Below, one piece after another: positions 1-12,000 of a stretch of DNA of 64,000 nt. Every line of letters starts with the position of its first letter. Position 1 is the stretch's first letter. The translations under genes were made by a program, and so were the position numbers. The notes below the pieces were generated by a model, which was not told the DNA's origin, ran no database searches, and saw only the letters and a program-made list of their open reading frames with translations. This DNA is from Oscheius dolichura (Eukaryota; Nematoda; Chromadorea; Rhabditida; Rhabditidae). The stretch is taken from positions 3,286,001 through 3,350,000 of the forward strand of contig OW051497.1 of NCBI GenBank assembly GCA_932521035.1, in the 5' to 3' direction.

Positions 1-449
1 TTTTGCAATCTCTCAGTCAGATTGGTAATCTCAGTGTTGGTGGGATATCTCACCCAAGGATTTGTTGATATCCACCTCTGAAAACAAGGTTACTCAACTA
101 AGTCCACTTAATTCTCCCGTGTTTTGTTTCAAAAAGCAAACAAGGGGTGTTCTTTTCCCAGTCCCAAATCGATATGCAGGCGCTAACTCATTTACGAAAT
201 TTCTTCTCCTGGCAAAAAAATTGGTTGCTTCGAAAATAACGTGATCGACGTTCTTAAAAAGTGCTCGGTCGTCTTATCAAAAGATTAGGGAAGTGTTTTG
301 ATCAATAGGGAAAGAGAAGACCGGCGTTCGTCACAGACAGAATACGGAACGGTATGACAAATACTTTTTTATATTTGGTCTTCTAAACTTCTAAAATTTG
401 TACCCAGTTCCTAGCTCATAAAAAGGGTGTTCCCTTAAAATGTTACCCT
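1..449. other. no gene seen
   Basis: I see no exon with splice signals here. The only open frames are short and lack codon structure. The right part is the 3' flank of the small minus-strand gene that ends near 450 (or at 391 if its last intron is not removed). Confidence 0.5.
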
Positions 450-999
450 TTATCGCTGAAGGAAGAAAACAAGAAACCGATAAGCTTACAATTTCAGCAT
501 GTTTGAACTGATAGCCGGCTAGAGACTCCTCAATAGCATCATATGGAACCATCTCCCGTTGGGTTGTCCAGTGGAGGTGCGAACTGCACGTACCATCCGG
601 CTTGATGTCAAAATATTCGTTGTCATGTGGGAAAACATAGACGGCGTAGAAGCGGACTTCTCCTCGTTTTTGTTGTTTAGCCTCCTTCTTCTTAAAATGT
701 TCCTGTTTGATAAAGAATAATATAAAATAAAAAAGGAGGAAGCAAAATTAACTTACAGTGACTGGAAGAGGGACGGGACCGATGACAAGGTCCTTTATTT
801 TAACTGGAACTCGAATATGTTGCCGACAACCGATAGCCACTTCATTTAGAAATTTACACGACTTTCTAGCTCTACAAAAATCAACCGGATCCATCTAAAA
901 GCAAAAATATTAATAGTAATAAAATAATTAACGACTCACTTTATTTAATGTACCAACTGTATCCTTCAAACTGATGGCTCCTAATTCCAATTTTTCCAT
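450..999 (-). CDS. small unknown protein, 4-exon model
   Basis: Not recognised. I read exons 999-940, 894-757, 702-490 and 455-450, with GT..AG introns of 45, 54 and 34 bp; all phases agree and give about 138 residues. If the 34-bp intron is retained the frame runs on to a TAG at 391. The protein starts MEKLELGAISLKDTVGTLNK, has no signal peptide or membrane segment, is basic in the middle (a KKK..KQQKR run after the second intron) and ends with an aromatic-rich stretch containing RFYAVYVFPHDNEYFD and SSHLHW. The exon lengths (60, 138, 213) are all multiples of three. Function unknown. The coding call rests on consistent splicing and protein-like composition; an identity would need a database search. 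Confidence 0.6.
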
Positions 1000-2476
1000 T
1001 CCAAATTAACTGGAACCGGTAGAGCCACGGCAATATAAAAAAGACGAAACGATTGCCGGCGTAGCCTAGGTCACGTTACATCGATTGCGTCCTGGCGGCC
1101 ACACAGTTATGTAAAGGGGCAGATAATTGTCGCACGCGGAGCATGAATACCCTCACATAACACAGAGGAGAGGGAGAGTGGGCCAGCAAAGGGGAGAGTG
1201 AGGGGAGCTCGGCAAATATTTACTTACGGAAGGGGGAAACCTTTTGTAAATAAATATGCATCCCATTTTATGACCCTGATTGGAAAATCCTGTCAGTGTG
1301 TTCAATTTTTGCCTTATCAGGAAGACTTTTGACCTGGAATTGGTACAAAAAAATCATCAATATCAGTGGGGCAATAACACTTGAAACTAATCTATGGTGT
1401 CGTTGACAGAGGCATCGGACAAAAAGGGGAGATGGCGCTTTACAGCGAGGCAGACCCGTGAGAGAGCAAAGATTTATATGGGGATGGGGATGGATGCGCT
1501 TGCAATTGATCTAAGTCGGTTGGTTAAGGTCTCTCTCTGCAACAAATAACAGCCCCAGCAGCACACGGAGGGGTTTAAAATATGTGGTGGTGGAGAGAGT
1601 GATAAACGTTGCATCTGGCAATAAAGATGGACCAGTTTCATCCTTCCTGACAGAGATCCCAAGTCAGCTGCTGGTCGTGTGTTTTGTCCGAGAAGCTAAT
1701 TTACGTTTTTCGAAGATTCTGCCGCGCGTTCCCCATTGATGAGGAAACGTCAGAGATGAAAAAAAGAGAAAGTAAGCGGAAGGAAGATGTTGCCGCGTTT
1801 GGGTAGGGAAAGAGGAGCAGTGAGGGGCATCACCAATGCATGGGTATGTCCGGAGAGACTAATGCCAAACGACAGACGATGGATGTTTCCATCCGGCGGG
1901 GAAGAAAAACGCCTGCTGGTCAGTTAGCCGCCACTTTTCGAATACGCGCGATAAAATCTCTGTCTAAAACGCACTTTTATGTTTATGGAGGCCAGTCGAG
2001 GTTATTCATGTTCCGGCCAGAGCAGGCCAGTAAACAATAGCGTGATGTGGGAACAGATGGATCCATCCCTCTTTCCTGGTGTAACAAACTATTTCCCTGG
2101 CTCTGATCTTATCACCGTTGAGGGCATTTTTAGCTGTCTCTCTCTCGAATGTAGTTTAAACGGGGGAGAGCGATTTATTATAAGTTTAATTATATTCGTC
2201 ACCCCGTTGTTCGAATGCGAGTCCGCTATAAACCTATTAGCCTCACTGAATAGGTCAAAAGTTTTAACTCCCCCACTAGATCGTATTTCGTTTTTTGATA
2301 TTCTCTCAAATAACGATGACATGAACGAGTTCAAAACATGGTGTTAAATTAAATGGCTACGAAAGCAGAGAAACATAAAAAAGAATATAACTCTCTCGCC
2401 TTGGTGAAAGACCAGAGATAGCGACCTCCGAAACCGGAAAACATCCTCTGCCCACAAGAAGGAAACAAGAAAGGCC
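1000..2476. other. intergenic, nothing supported
   Basis: No exon pairs with convincing splice sites were found. Several 60-120 codon open frames on both strands overlap each other and have no protein-like features. GATA-type and TATA-like words occur but I cannot tie them to a gene. Confidence 0.4.
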
Positions 2477-2650
2477 ATGTTTTCATCCTCTACTCGAGGA
2501 ACATGTATCGTTGTCCTTTTCGTTGCAACTCTCTGCTCTGGAATGGGGAAACTGATTCTGCAAGAGGTGGAATGAATACTTTGCGCTTGACTGCTTTCGT
2601 TCTTTTATGGACTTATTTATTCATTTCAGGAAAACTTCGACTCTGGCTGA
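2477..2650 (+). CDS. possible short secreted peptide, 2 exons
   Basis: Weak candidate. ATG at 2477 opens a 30-codon exon (to 2566) with a hydrophobic leader, CIVVLFVATLCSG, that looks like a signal peptide. A GTGGAA donor at 2567 and a TTTCAG acceptor ending at 2629 join it in frame to a short exon that stops at 2648-2650, giving about 36 residues. Just downstream (about 2661-2780) another frame holds regularly spaced cysteines (QCKELIQ.., YDECESCKG, SLCAQ) interrupted by one stop, so the true model may be longer with a splice I did not resolve, or the locus may be decayed. Family not recognised. Confidence 0.25.
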
Positions 2651-3530
2651 TGTCTGTTGAAGTTCCCAGTGCAAAGAACTAATACAACTTTTGCTGTTGT
2701 GCCAGTTGTAGCAACTGATGCAATATGACGAGTGCGAAAGTTGCAAGGGTGTGGGAAGTCTCTGTGCACAGTGAGTTATACTCGGCTCTGGCCCGACTTT
2801 ATTCAGAGGCCAATCACACAAGAGTTTTGTTTAGCAGCTCCTTTGAAGACGGAAATGCTTGTAAATGGAAGGCTCCACACATTGAGACGGAGGGAGTACA
2901 AAGGTTTCTAAATGCTAGGAACGACGGCCTTGGTTAAATGCGGTTCTGTATGTTTGGCTCAGACCAAAGCAGGCTAGCAGTGTTCTTAAACGTCATGACT
3001 CTTTGTTCGAAGAGAAAAGTTTTTTTTTTCAGCCAAATAACAGTGAATTATTTAACAAGTTTATTGTCTAACCGCCTCACTAAAATCATGAGATCATTCA
3101 GCATAATGCTTAAAAGTGAGGAACACATTACAATTGACTTTTATTGGAGACTCAGTGAGCTTCTTAGCCGGGAACCGTCCTCTTGACAACCGTCTACTTA
3201 CGTCCAAACCTGAAATATCACTCATTATTATCATACTATAGAGCTCTTGAGCATTTAGATAAGCTGTCAAAAACAGGCAGTGTCTAATGAAGCGATATAC
3301 GGAAGATTTGTGAGGGTGTAAATACTTTCCCTTTGTTCGTATTTGTTATGATATCACTGTCTAATTAATAACAGAGAGAAAACAAACCTCAATCGTTCGG
3401 CACCTTTTAAATTCTGGAGAATGTCGTTAGGCATGGGGGCACGCTTGGCGCTGAAAGATGTTTGTGTTTTAAGAAAAGAATTGTTGATGGGATTGTCTAA
3501 TATATCCTCCTAATATTGCCGTAAAACCTA
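2651..3530. other. intergenic
   Basis: Apart from the Cys-rich broken frame near 2661-2780, nothing supported. The right end is the 3' flank of the neuropeptide gene. Confidence 0.4.
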
Positions 3531-6097
3531 CTACTGCTGGTTATAGTTGTTGACGACATCGTTAGCGTTGTCTTCCGCCTCCCAGAGAGCCTCTCTGAAA
3601 TTGTCGGACTGTTTATCTGGTTGGCTGTCATTCGCATATTTGGTCATGACTACAGCATGACGAGTTGTTTCGTAATAATGGTACGAGAGGACTCACTGGT
3701 AAAGGGAATCCCAGTTGGAGCGCTTCCCGTAACGGAGTCGGCCAGCTCCGTTGATGGCGGAGGCGAACTCATTTATGTCACTTTTCTTGACGTACCCAGA
3801 AGCACTGAAATGACGAGGGGTTTAGTCAGACTGTGTGTATTTTACTCCTCGTATTTCTATTTTAAAAAAGATTCCTATACAGGTGTACCGAACCGGAAGA
3901 GATTAAATTGCTTCCTCATCTCTAAAATAACAGGGTACACGGCCTGACGTAGTGCCCCGTCTGTTCTTTGCTATTTCCAGAAGCACAAATTATTCGTGAC
4001 ACTATCGGCGGAACTTTATTCTACTAACTATGCAATATCAGCTGCGGTCCTATCAAAGACGTCGTACTTTAAGCTGAAAATAGTTCACCGGCGAATGTTG
4101 AACCGCCTATCTCTTTTCATTTTCTGACGTATCCCCTGGCTCTGCACCGTTACAAGCATTCGGCGAAATCTGATAGTTACTCTGGCCGGTAAATTATTCA
4201 GAACTACGTGGGGGATCAAAGCGGAGAGCGCCCTCACCTTCCACATTCCAAAGTGTGAGGTAAGCGCCAGTCTAGCGAGATCGGAACATTTATGATGTCT
4301 ATCCTACTAGATGAATAATTCGTGGAAAGTGCTTCCCCAAAAATTCTAACAATTACGATGCGAGGGAGGAAAGGGCCATCCTGTTTTGGGATGAAGGTCA
4401 GACGTCATTGGTGAAGATTAAAAACTGGTGAATGTCTTTATTTGTGTCGATCACCGGTCTATCCTCCCCCTTCAACAGTATAGGACATAAGGAAGGAAAG
4501 GGCGAGCGGATGGGCACAACACAGTTATAACTTGGGCATCATCTCGATGTTAACTGCCGGCTACCGTATAAATATAAGTTCAGTTCCACTACTCTAACCC
4601 AAGGGTCTCTCCATTTCTCAAAAAACCCCGCGTTTGAGGATAGTGACCGAAGTTACTGTAATTACTGCGTGGGGGCTAAATAGCTGTTATAGTCCACTAT
4701 GTGAACTATATGAATGGATTCCTTCAAGCAAAAAGGAAGCCGACGCCCTGTCTGGTCCTTCACAGGAGAAGCATATCCAGCCAGCCCTATGCGTCGAGCC
4801 CTACAGTCTCGCTGCCCCTAACTGTCAAGCTAACCCTGCCTCCACTGGTCCATAAAGTCTAAAGACTTACCAAACTATCAAGCAAAGTACGACGCAGAGA
4901 AGGCTGTGGACGATCCGGAACGGGAGCATTTCTCAAAGTGAGACAAGGCGAGGGGCGGGGCTCAGGCGAGAGCTCTGGGGGCGCCACTCATTCAACGCGA
5001 AGAAGAGAAAAAAAACTACTGTTCAGAATAGAAAATGCTTCTATCGCCAGACGAAACGAAATCAACGAAGTATGTGGAAGGTAGTTAATGTGATAAAGCG
5101 GAAATAGACATGCGAGGCTATTCTGAATCGTACAGCACGAAGAACAACTACTCGCAGGGAAAATGGAGGTCTTGGCTAATTTCAAAGGAAATCAGAATCC
5201 ACATTTCTTCTCCATCCGTTCTTCTTAACCTGTTTTCGTAACGAGTAGTCTAGAGAATACAGGTTCACTTTCACAAGGTCTGAAGACACACACTCTAGGC
5301 TGTTCTATAACGATCCCCTCCGGCAGACGGGTTGATCAGACGTAGGATGTTTTGTACCGTTTGACATTCTACTCGATAACCGGCGTCATTATCCATACAG
5401 ACCAGGATGACCTCACAACTCAGGTGAATTATTTCCCCCCGCATCTTCTCCTCCAGTGTCTGAGGGATGCCCCTGACATGTCACAAGCAGATTAACGTAT
5501 ACACAAGATGTTCCTTCCTGGTTCTGTCTTAGACATCCCCCACCAATTAGCTCCAAAGAATACTCCGCTTGTGGGGGGTTAATCTACCAGTAATGTGACG
5601 TTTTGTATAATTATCCTCAATAAATCAGGGAGAAAAGTGACGGCTGGTTCTTCTTCGTGTTTCTTTTGAACAGTACATATTTTATGAATGGAACGGCACA
5701 GGCAAAGCATTATCACCTTTATACATAGTTAAATAAATTTTTGATCAGCATGTTCTCCTTTTTAAAGGTGAACTTTGAAGTCGTTCGAGTTGCAAAACTT
5801 AAAGGCTCAATGATGCACCCTTAATCTCACAATAAATTATGTGGATAAACTCGCACAACTTTAATAAGTCTTGCGTTAGTCGAGTAATACTTTACCCAAG
5901 GACTACTTGCTATAAATTAGAGTATCGCGTTTAACCTAAGCATCTACGTCATTACGTGATCCTAACCACAAAAAGTAATGGTTGTTTTCCTCTAGGACAT
6001 CAGTCCTAGTCCCTTCTAGACGTGGCCTATACACCCACCTGACGGTATGGAGAAGAAGCGCAGCCGAAAGAGAGAAGACCAAGATGGAGCACTGCAT
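3531..6097 (-). CDS. flp-34: FLP-34-like (NPY/NPF-type) neuropeptide precursor
   Basis: Neuropeptide prepropeptide of about 103 residues in four exons: 6097-6044, 5472-5417, 3804-3697 and 3624-3531; all junctions are GT..AG and phase-consistent. Exon 1 encodes a signal peptide (MQCSILVFSLSAALLL). Exon 3 holds the peptide SDINEFASAINGAGRLRYG followed by the KR cleavage site; the glycine is the amidation donor, so the mature product should end RLRY-amide. A KK precedes it as a possible N-terminal cleavage site. Exon 4 is an acidic spacer ending VVNNYNQQ. From memory, C. elegans FLP-34 has a closely similar ..FASAINNAGRLRY-amide and acts through NPY-type receptors. The C. elegans precursor also has a second RLRF-amide peptide that I could not find here; the 1.6-kb second intron could hide an exon. 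CTTTGCAG 15 bases before the ATG is a likely trans-splice site. Confidence 0.8.
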
Positions 6098-9000
6098 AGT
6101 GAAGAGGAGACTCTGCAAAGGGAATTGTAATTAACACCGCGGATGGTTGTAGGGATTACAAAGACTGAGAAATCATCCCTACTGAAAGATCAAACGTAAA
6201 TGGGTAATGATCTTCCTCATTGTTTTTGTTTTCCTCAAAGGGCGAGGAGACATGACATGATGTTGAGACAAATGAAGTCCTCAGAAGGACATGTGAAAGA
6301 TATTGGGAGGGAGAGAAGCTAGACCAGGAACTTATGGTCTTGCGAGCAAACTAATGAAAGCGTGCTGTGCACTCATAGGAAGGAGAGTGGGAAAAATTCG
6401 GGCGATGAGTAAGACATTATGATAGATCAGTAGACCAGGGCGGAAGAGTAATCGGCGCCAATAGTGGAGGTCAGAAAGGCAGCTGCAGCTGGATCTCAAG
6501 TCCATAGAACTCAGCTGCTCTTATCATAAGGAGCCATATCTTCCAGATCCTCTAGTACAACTGTACCCACCCGGGTCGAACCCGTCATTTTCCTACGTTC
6601 ATTAGGGCCAGAGACCAGCATTATCCCCCCGTACTCATCATAGGCCTTCTACTTCTTGGCTGGTTTAATCCCCATCTGATGAGAGTACATCGTGAACAGC
6701 CCAGAAATTACGCGAATACGCAGAGTCGCCTAATACGACATTTATCCCGGTCATACTGCAGAACCTACTGTAATTCTACACCGAACACATTAAGCAGATA
6801 AAGACTATCATTGAAGAGAAATTTATAACAATGGGGCAGACTAATGGCCTTCCTGAAATAACCAAAATGATGATAGGCGAGAAGATTATGGTAGCCGAAT
6901 GGGTAATTTGACATCAGGATAATTTGATATCATAAAGCTAATTCTAGAGGATAGGAAAGGAACCCCGGGGGAAGGAATGATCACCAGTTGGTGGTCGTTT
7001 TTTTGTTTATGCCCAGAGAAACAGGAAAGACAATTTTAGGGCATATTCTAGGGATGGTCAACAACGTCACCATTAGGGACAAGGGGGCCTTTATGGGAGA
7101 GAAATCTGAACCTGCTCCGGTCTCTTAATAATTCCGATCTAACGAGGTTCCCTAGGACTAAAAGTGTCCACTTGTCTAATATTCCTATGCTGATCTTTCG
7201 GGTTTCTTCACAGCCTACACGAATGGGTCTTTTAATAGAATTCTCCTGAAATTAACTTTCCAATAACAGAAAGAACAGTAGCTCTCGTACTCGAAGCTAT
7301 AAGAAGCGAGGGATCTGTAGCAAAGAAATAGTAAGCCCATGATATTGTGGGTCGTTTGTATGGTTGCCTTCTGCCTCTATAAATATTGTTCAAAACAAGC
7401 CTTTCTGATTATTTCAGGGTTTTCCAAGAATTCCGTCTGGGAGAAATCGTGAAAGGCTGGCTTATTGGCGATATATTTTCGACTGAGTACCCCTTACGCC
7501 TTCCCAATAGCCGATGTTTCAAAGGAAGCAGGCAACAAATTGGACCCACTCAGCAATGCAAGCCAGGCGTTCACAAATTTGTAACAGGGACTACACTAAA
7601 AGAGAATACAAATAGGGCCCACATGGGGAATAACAGCCTATTTAAGGGGTTTCCAAGTAAAACCAGGAATGTTCGTTTAATAGAGATCGGATATGTTTTG
7701 AGGAAGGAGTAGATGAACTACTGTTCGGTTTCCCAAAGGTTATATAAAGGTTCGAGCCGTGAGACTTTTATATCAGCGCCTAATTAAAATCAGGTGAATT
7801 TTGGGGACATTTTTATCTTTCCAGGTGTCCGCTAGTTAGATGGCTATTAATACAGCACAATTGGATTATTTTTTGGTGTTCATCACTGTGTTTTTCTTTT
7901 CGAACTCGTCACGAGGTCCTCAACTAGTAATGATATTAGAATATTCTCATTCTAAAAGAAGACATGATGTGGTCAGTTGGGTGAAACATGTTTTGTAGTG
8001 TATAGACCCTCTTCCGCAAAAGACGAGTCGCTCTGACCAGGATAAACATGAATAGGATCATCTAGACTATGGCAGTGTTGTCTCAAGTCTAATCTATGAA
8101 TAGGGATGACCACAACCAATGGGATGTCCATCATAAAGTTATGACATGTTCCATTGGTACAACAAGGCCGATCTAGTGATCTCCGAAAAGAATGGGAGCA
8201 GCATGAGCAGATCCGGTCATACGGTGGCTATCATAAACGGATTAAAGCTCAGAGTAAAATTCTAGGAACCCATTGTCATCGTTTCTTTCCCGATTCCTGA
8301 GACCAAACTGACTAAGAAAAAGATGAAGGGGTATTAATAAATGATGGAACAGGTGCAAGAACCCTCCTAGGCCACCCTGATCGCTGCACACGCTGTGCTC
8401 ATTGGTCTCGCCCATAGATTTCGGAGCTCATGCGGGAAATAAAAAGGCGGACTTCTTGGAAAAGGGAAAGGAACTTAGAAAGCCAGCCTGGAGCTAAAGC
8501 AGCCTTTCATACGCTATTATTTTCAATAAATATCCATGTCTGGAATTATTTGTTACAGAGAAGCAGGGGAGACGGTGTTCAGAGATCTGCTGAAAAATGG
8601 GAATAGTTATTTTCAGCTCAAGATAAATGGAGTCAGATGAGGTTAAGACGACCCGGTAAACATACAGTCCATTTGTACCTTGTCCTATCTCAATTATGTC
8701 AGATTAGCCCCAGTACCTGGGCAATACACCTATGTCTGTTTCTCGGAATTCTTTAGCAGGCGGCCCATAACTATATTCAGGTACTCTGATGATAGGATAA
8801 GAGTAATTTTTTTTTCAATTCTCTTGTAATATTATGCAGTTGTACTTCCTCGTACATATATCGAAGCCTCTGGATAATTCGAAGATCCACTGGGTGAAGC
8901 CAAAAGGGGCCGCCGCACTATAGAGGGATTCAGTCTTATTTGGGGGGTCACGGCCTAATAAAACATGCTGTCTGCCCCGTGAAGGTGGATCTAAGGTGTT

Positions 9001-12000
9001 TTGCTTGTTTTGAGCAACTATAGCAATCGAGTCAAACGTGAAATACAACTATCTAAATGGTTCCACGTCATGCCAACTTTTTCCTCCTAAACAAAAATCA
9101 CCAGGCGGCGATGGTTCCAGGAACTGGCATGTCATTGCTTTTTCCATATCACGCAGGGATTATAAGCGATTTAGGTGGCCTTCGGGGAGAAGAAAAAGTG
9201 TTAAGACGCAAGCTCAAACAGCAGGAATTCAACACGTACCCCAAATAGGGACCAGAAAGTCAAATTATCAGCTACAGTAATTGCATACCCGCTTCGAGAA
9301 ACCTTATTATAGACAGGGAAGTATGTCGCAGCCAGGTCTATGTTGACCTGGTGGGGAATTATCCAGATCAGTCTCGCCATATTTCACACATAATGTAGAA
9401 ATTCGTCTGGCTCACATGAGCTTCCGAACTTCCATGTATGAGAAAAGAACGTATGACGAATAGTCATGTTGTTCCAATGTGGAAGTGCTTCTAACTGGGG
9501 ACTTTCTCATCCTCGTCGAGAATGAAGGAGTGTTGGGTACAGTATGCCGGGGAGAAAAAAGAGAACGGAGTGAGCCAACGAACCAAAGACAGCAAAATGA
9601 AACAGGTGGGTTGGGAGAGCAGTGAGCCTTTTCTTGCATAAACACCTGTATAGGAGAATATTTATGAAAATAACGAATTCAAATAATCAGCAAAGATTCG
9701 AAAGGATGTGTCATATGCGTTGCTCGGAGGAGGAAGTACTACTTCTCCTTTTATGGAAGGACATAACGATACAGAGAACTCTCTCTGGAAGTTGAGTGTG
9801 GCACTCGGCAATGCATGAATCCCTCGTTCTTTTTCCAAGGAAGACTTGCAAAAAACGGCTGGGCGAAGGATCTGCACAGGAATTTAGACAAAAGTATTTG
9901 AACCGATCAAAGTGAAATCATCCCTGCATCAGGGTGAAACTCTGAACCTAGAGCGTGGGCGCGCCGGACCCGATAATTGATATCTCCAATGGCTTCTGAA
10001 TAAATCAGCATTCGGGGGAGGCCAAAAACAAAGGTGGCCTTCCGCGTGTAACGTTTGAATGTTGTATAGTACATGTGAGAAGAATGATATCATTCTTTTA
10101 TGAGTGGACGGGGCTAAAAGTCACCAACAAGATGTCCTCCTCCAAGGTCGGGGATGGAGTCTTTGGGCAGCCGGAGTAATGCACTGGCCTACACCAGCCA
10201 GATTGGTGGTGAATATTCATCGAGCATGTGTATATTAGACTACGAATTGGAGGGTACATAGGTCAATTAGCTTGCTTAAAAGTTTAGACGCAAATGTCGA
10301 CTGCGTGAGTAGGTGGCGTATAGGCTCATTTGATTTTTTATTTTCGGCTGTCTAGTTGGTATGAGTCTTGAGCACGATATGTCTTTTAAAACCTTTAACT
10401 GCCCGCTAAAAACATCTCTATCTTTAAAAAATTTGAAGCATTAGCATTACTCTACAGTTTGAAACTACTCTTCCCGGTAAATGAAGGCAACCTGTTCACG
10501 TGAAAAACACCCAGCTTGAGTAGGTTATGCTCTACTTTCTTATTATTCCGCTATCAGCACGGAATTATGAATAAATCCTGGAATAAGATTGACCAGCTAA
10601 CAAGGTCAAAGACATGCCAGAAAAGAAGAAAATTAGGCTCCAAATTGCCCTGCTTCCATTTGTCCTATTTGAACCACCGATGAGTGACAAAGATAATGGA
10701 TTCTGCCTTTCAGAGAGACATTTTTGGACCAGTGAGCATTTTTTGCGGGTTGGCGGCCAGACCAGTCGTATATATCCTCTACCAAAAGCACAAATTTCCC
10801 CAGAAACTCGTTTAAAACGTTTTGCTTACTGATAAAATTTAGCGGTACTTATTCCCTGATTTATGATTGCAGTTGACGTATTAAAGAAGTTTTTGCTTTC
10901 AGAGCTTTTGACTGAAAGAGGGGGCGACGAATTGTAGTAAGAGCAATTTGTGTCATTAGGTGGGTTGCATCGTTCTTTGTTAACTGGCTCAAGCTGTGCC
11001 TCCTCCTCCCCTCATAAGCTTCATTTCTTCCTACTTGAGGTTGCTGCTCTAAAAATAAGAGCTACACTAGTCCGTTAGTGGACCACGTGCCGTCACAACC
11101 ATCCCAATTTGTGTCTCTCCAACGCCTTCCGGGAAAGGGTCCGTTGGAATTGCCCGAAACCCATATTTTCCGTCGAAAAATGGTGATCATAGTACCATAC
11201 AATTCGTCTCGGCGACATGTCATTTCTTCCGTGTTGTCGTCAACTTCAGATTCGCTAAAATATTATTAGAAGGCATGCACTCAGACCCGAGGGGGTACAG
11301 CTCCCCGCTGAATAATGAATTCAGCCAAAACGTGGGTGGTCTCGTCTGGTTTTATTCATTTTATGTTCTGTTTCGCGGAAACGAGCCTCAACTGGCGCCG
11401 CTTCCCGGTTTTCGGCACGCAAAGTTAGACTTGTGAGGTATTAGAAGCAGACAGCTTAGAATACGACAAATGATGTGCCCTTTGCGTTTCTCTCGCAGCC
11501 ATTGTGCTCTCCTAAGTGACGCCGTTTCCAAGTTCCGCGTTATGCAACTCCCGCATAACGGCGAGAAACTCATAGGTCCTATTGAGAAGTTCAAAGTCGG
11601 CGCGCTAACTGTGAACTTTGTTTATCTTCTCAAAAAAGGTCTAACCAATTCACGCCTCTCTAATACCCGTTGAGAAGTTTTGAAGAACCACCGTGACCCA
11701 TTCCTTCAGGGCTCTTTAGCTTTGCATAAACCCTTTCCTCCTAGGACAATCACATTTCCACTCTCGTCCTGTGACTCCCCTTTCTCCTTTGAAGGCTCGT
11801 AGAATAATGGCTCTCGCAGTTGCGACAAGGACAAAAAGTCATAAAGGAGGCGCTCAGGATGATCTATGCGGTAATGGCAGGTGGCAGACCGCCATCCAGA
11901 CTGCCAACCTCTTTCTGCCATCTGTGCTCCCCTCGGTTACCTGCCCCCTTCTCTTCCTCTCCTCTATATAAGGAAGTAATACCGCTGACTCATCCCCTGT

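Noticed and set aside
1979-2347. 122-codon + strand frame
   Set aside because: Overlaps an 81-codon frame on the other strand; neither has protein-like features or splice sites.
8560-8790. Possible LTR-retrotransposon reverse transcriptase (FQLKI.. and YSDD-like words)
   Set aside because: Frames are broken every few codons and no flanking integrase, protease or LTR was visible, so similarity may be chance.
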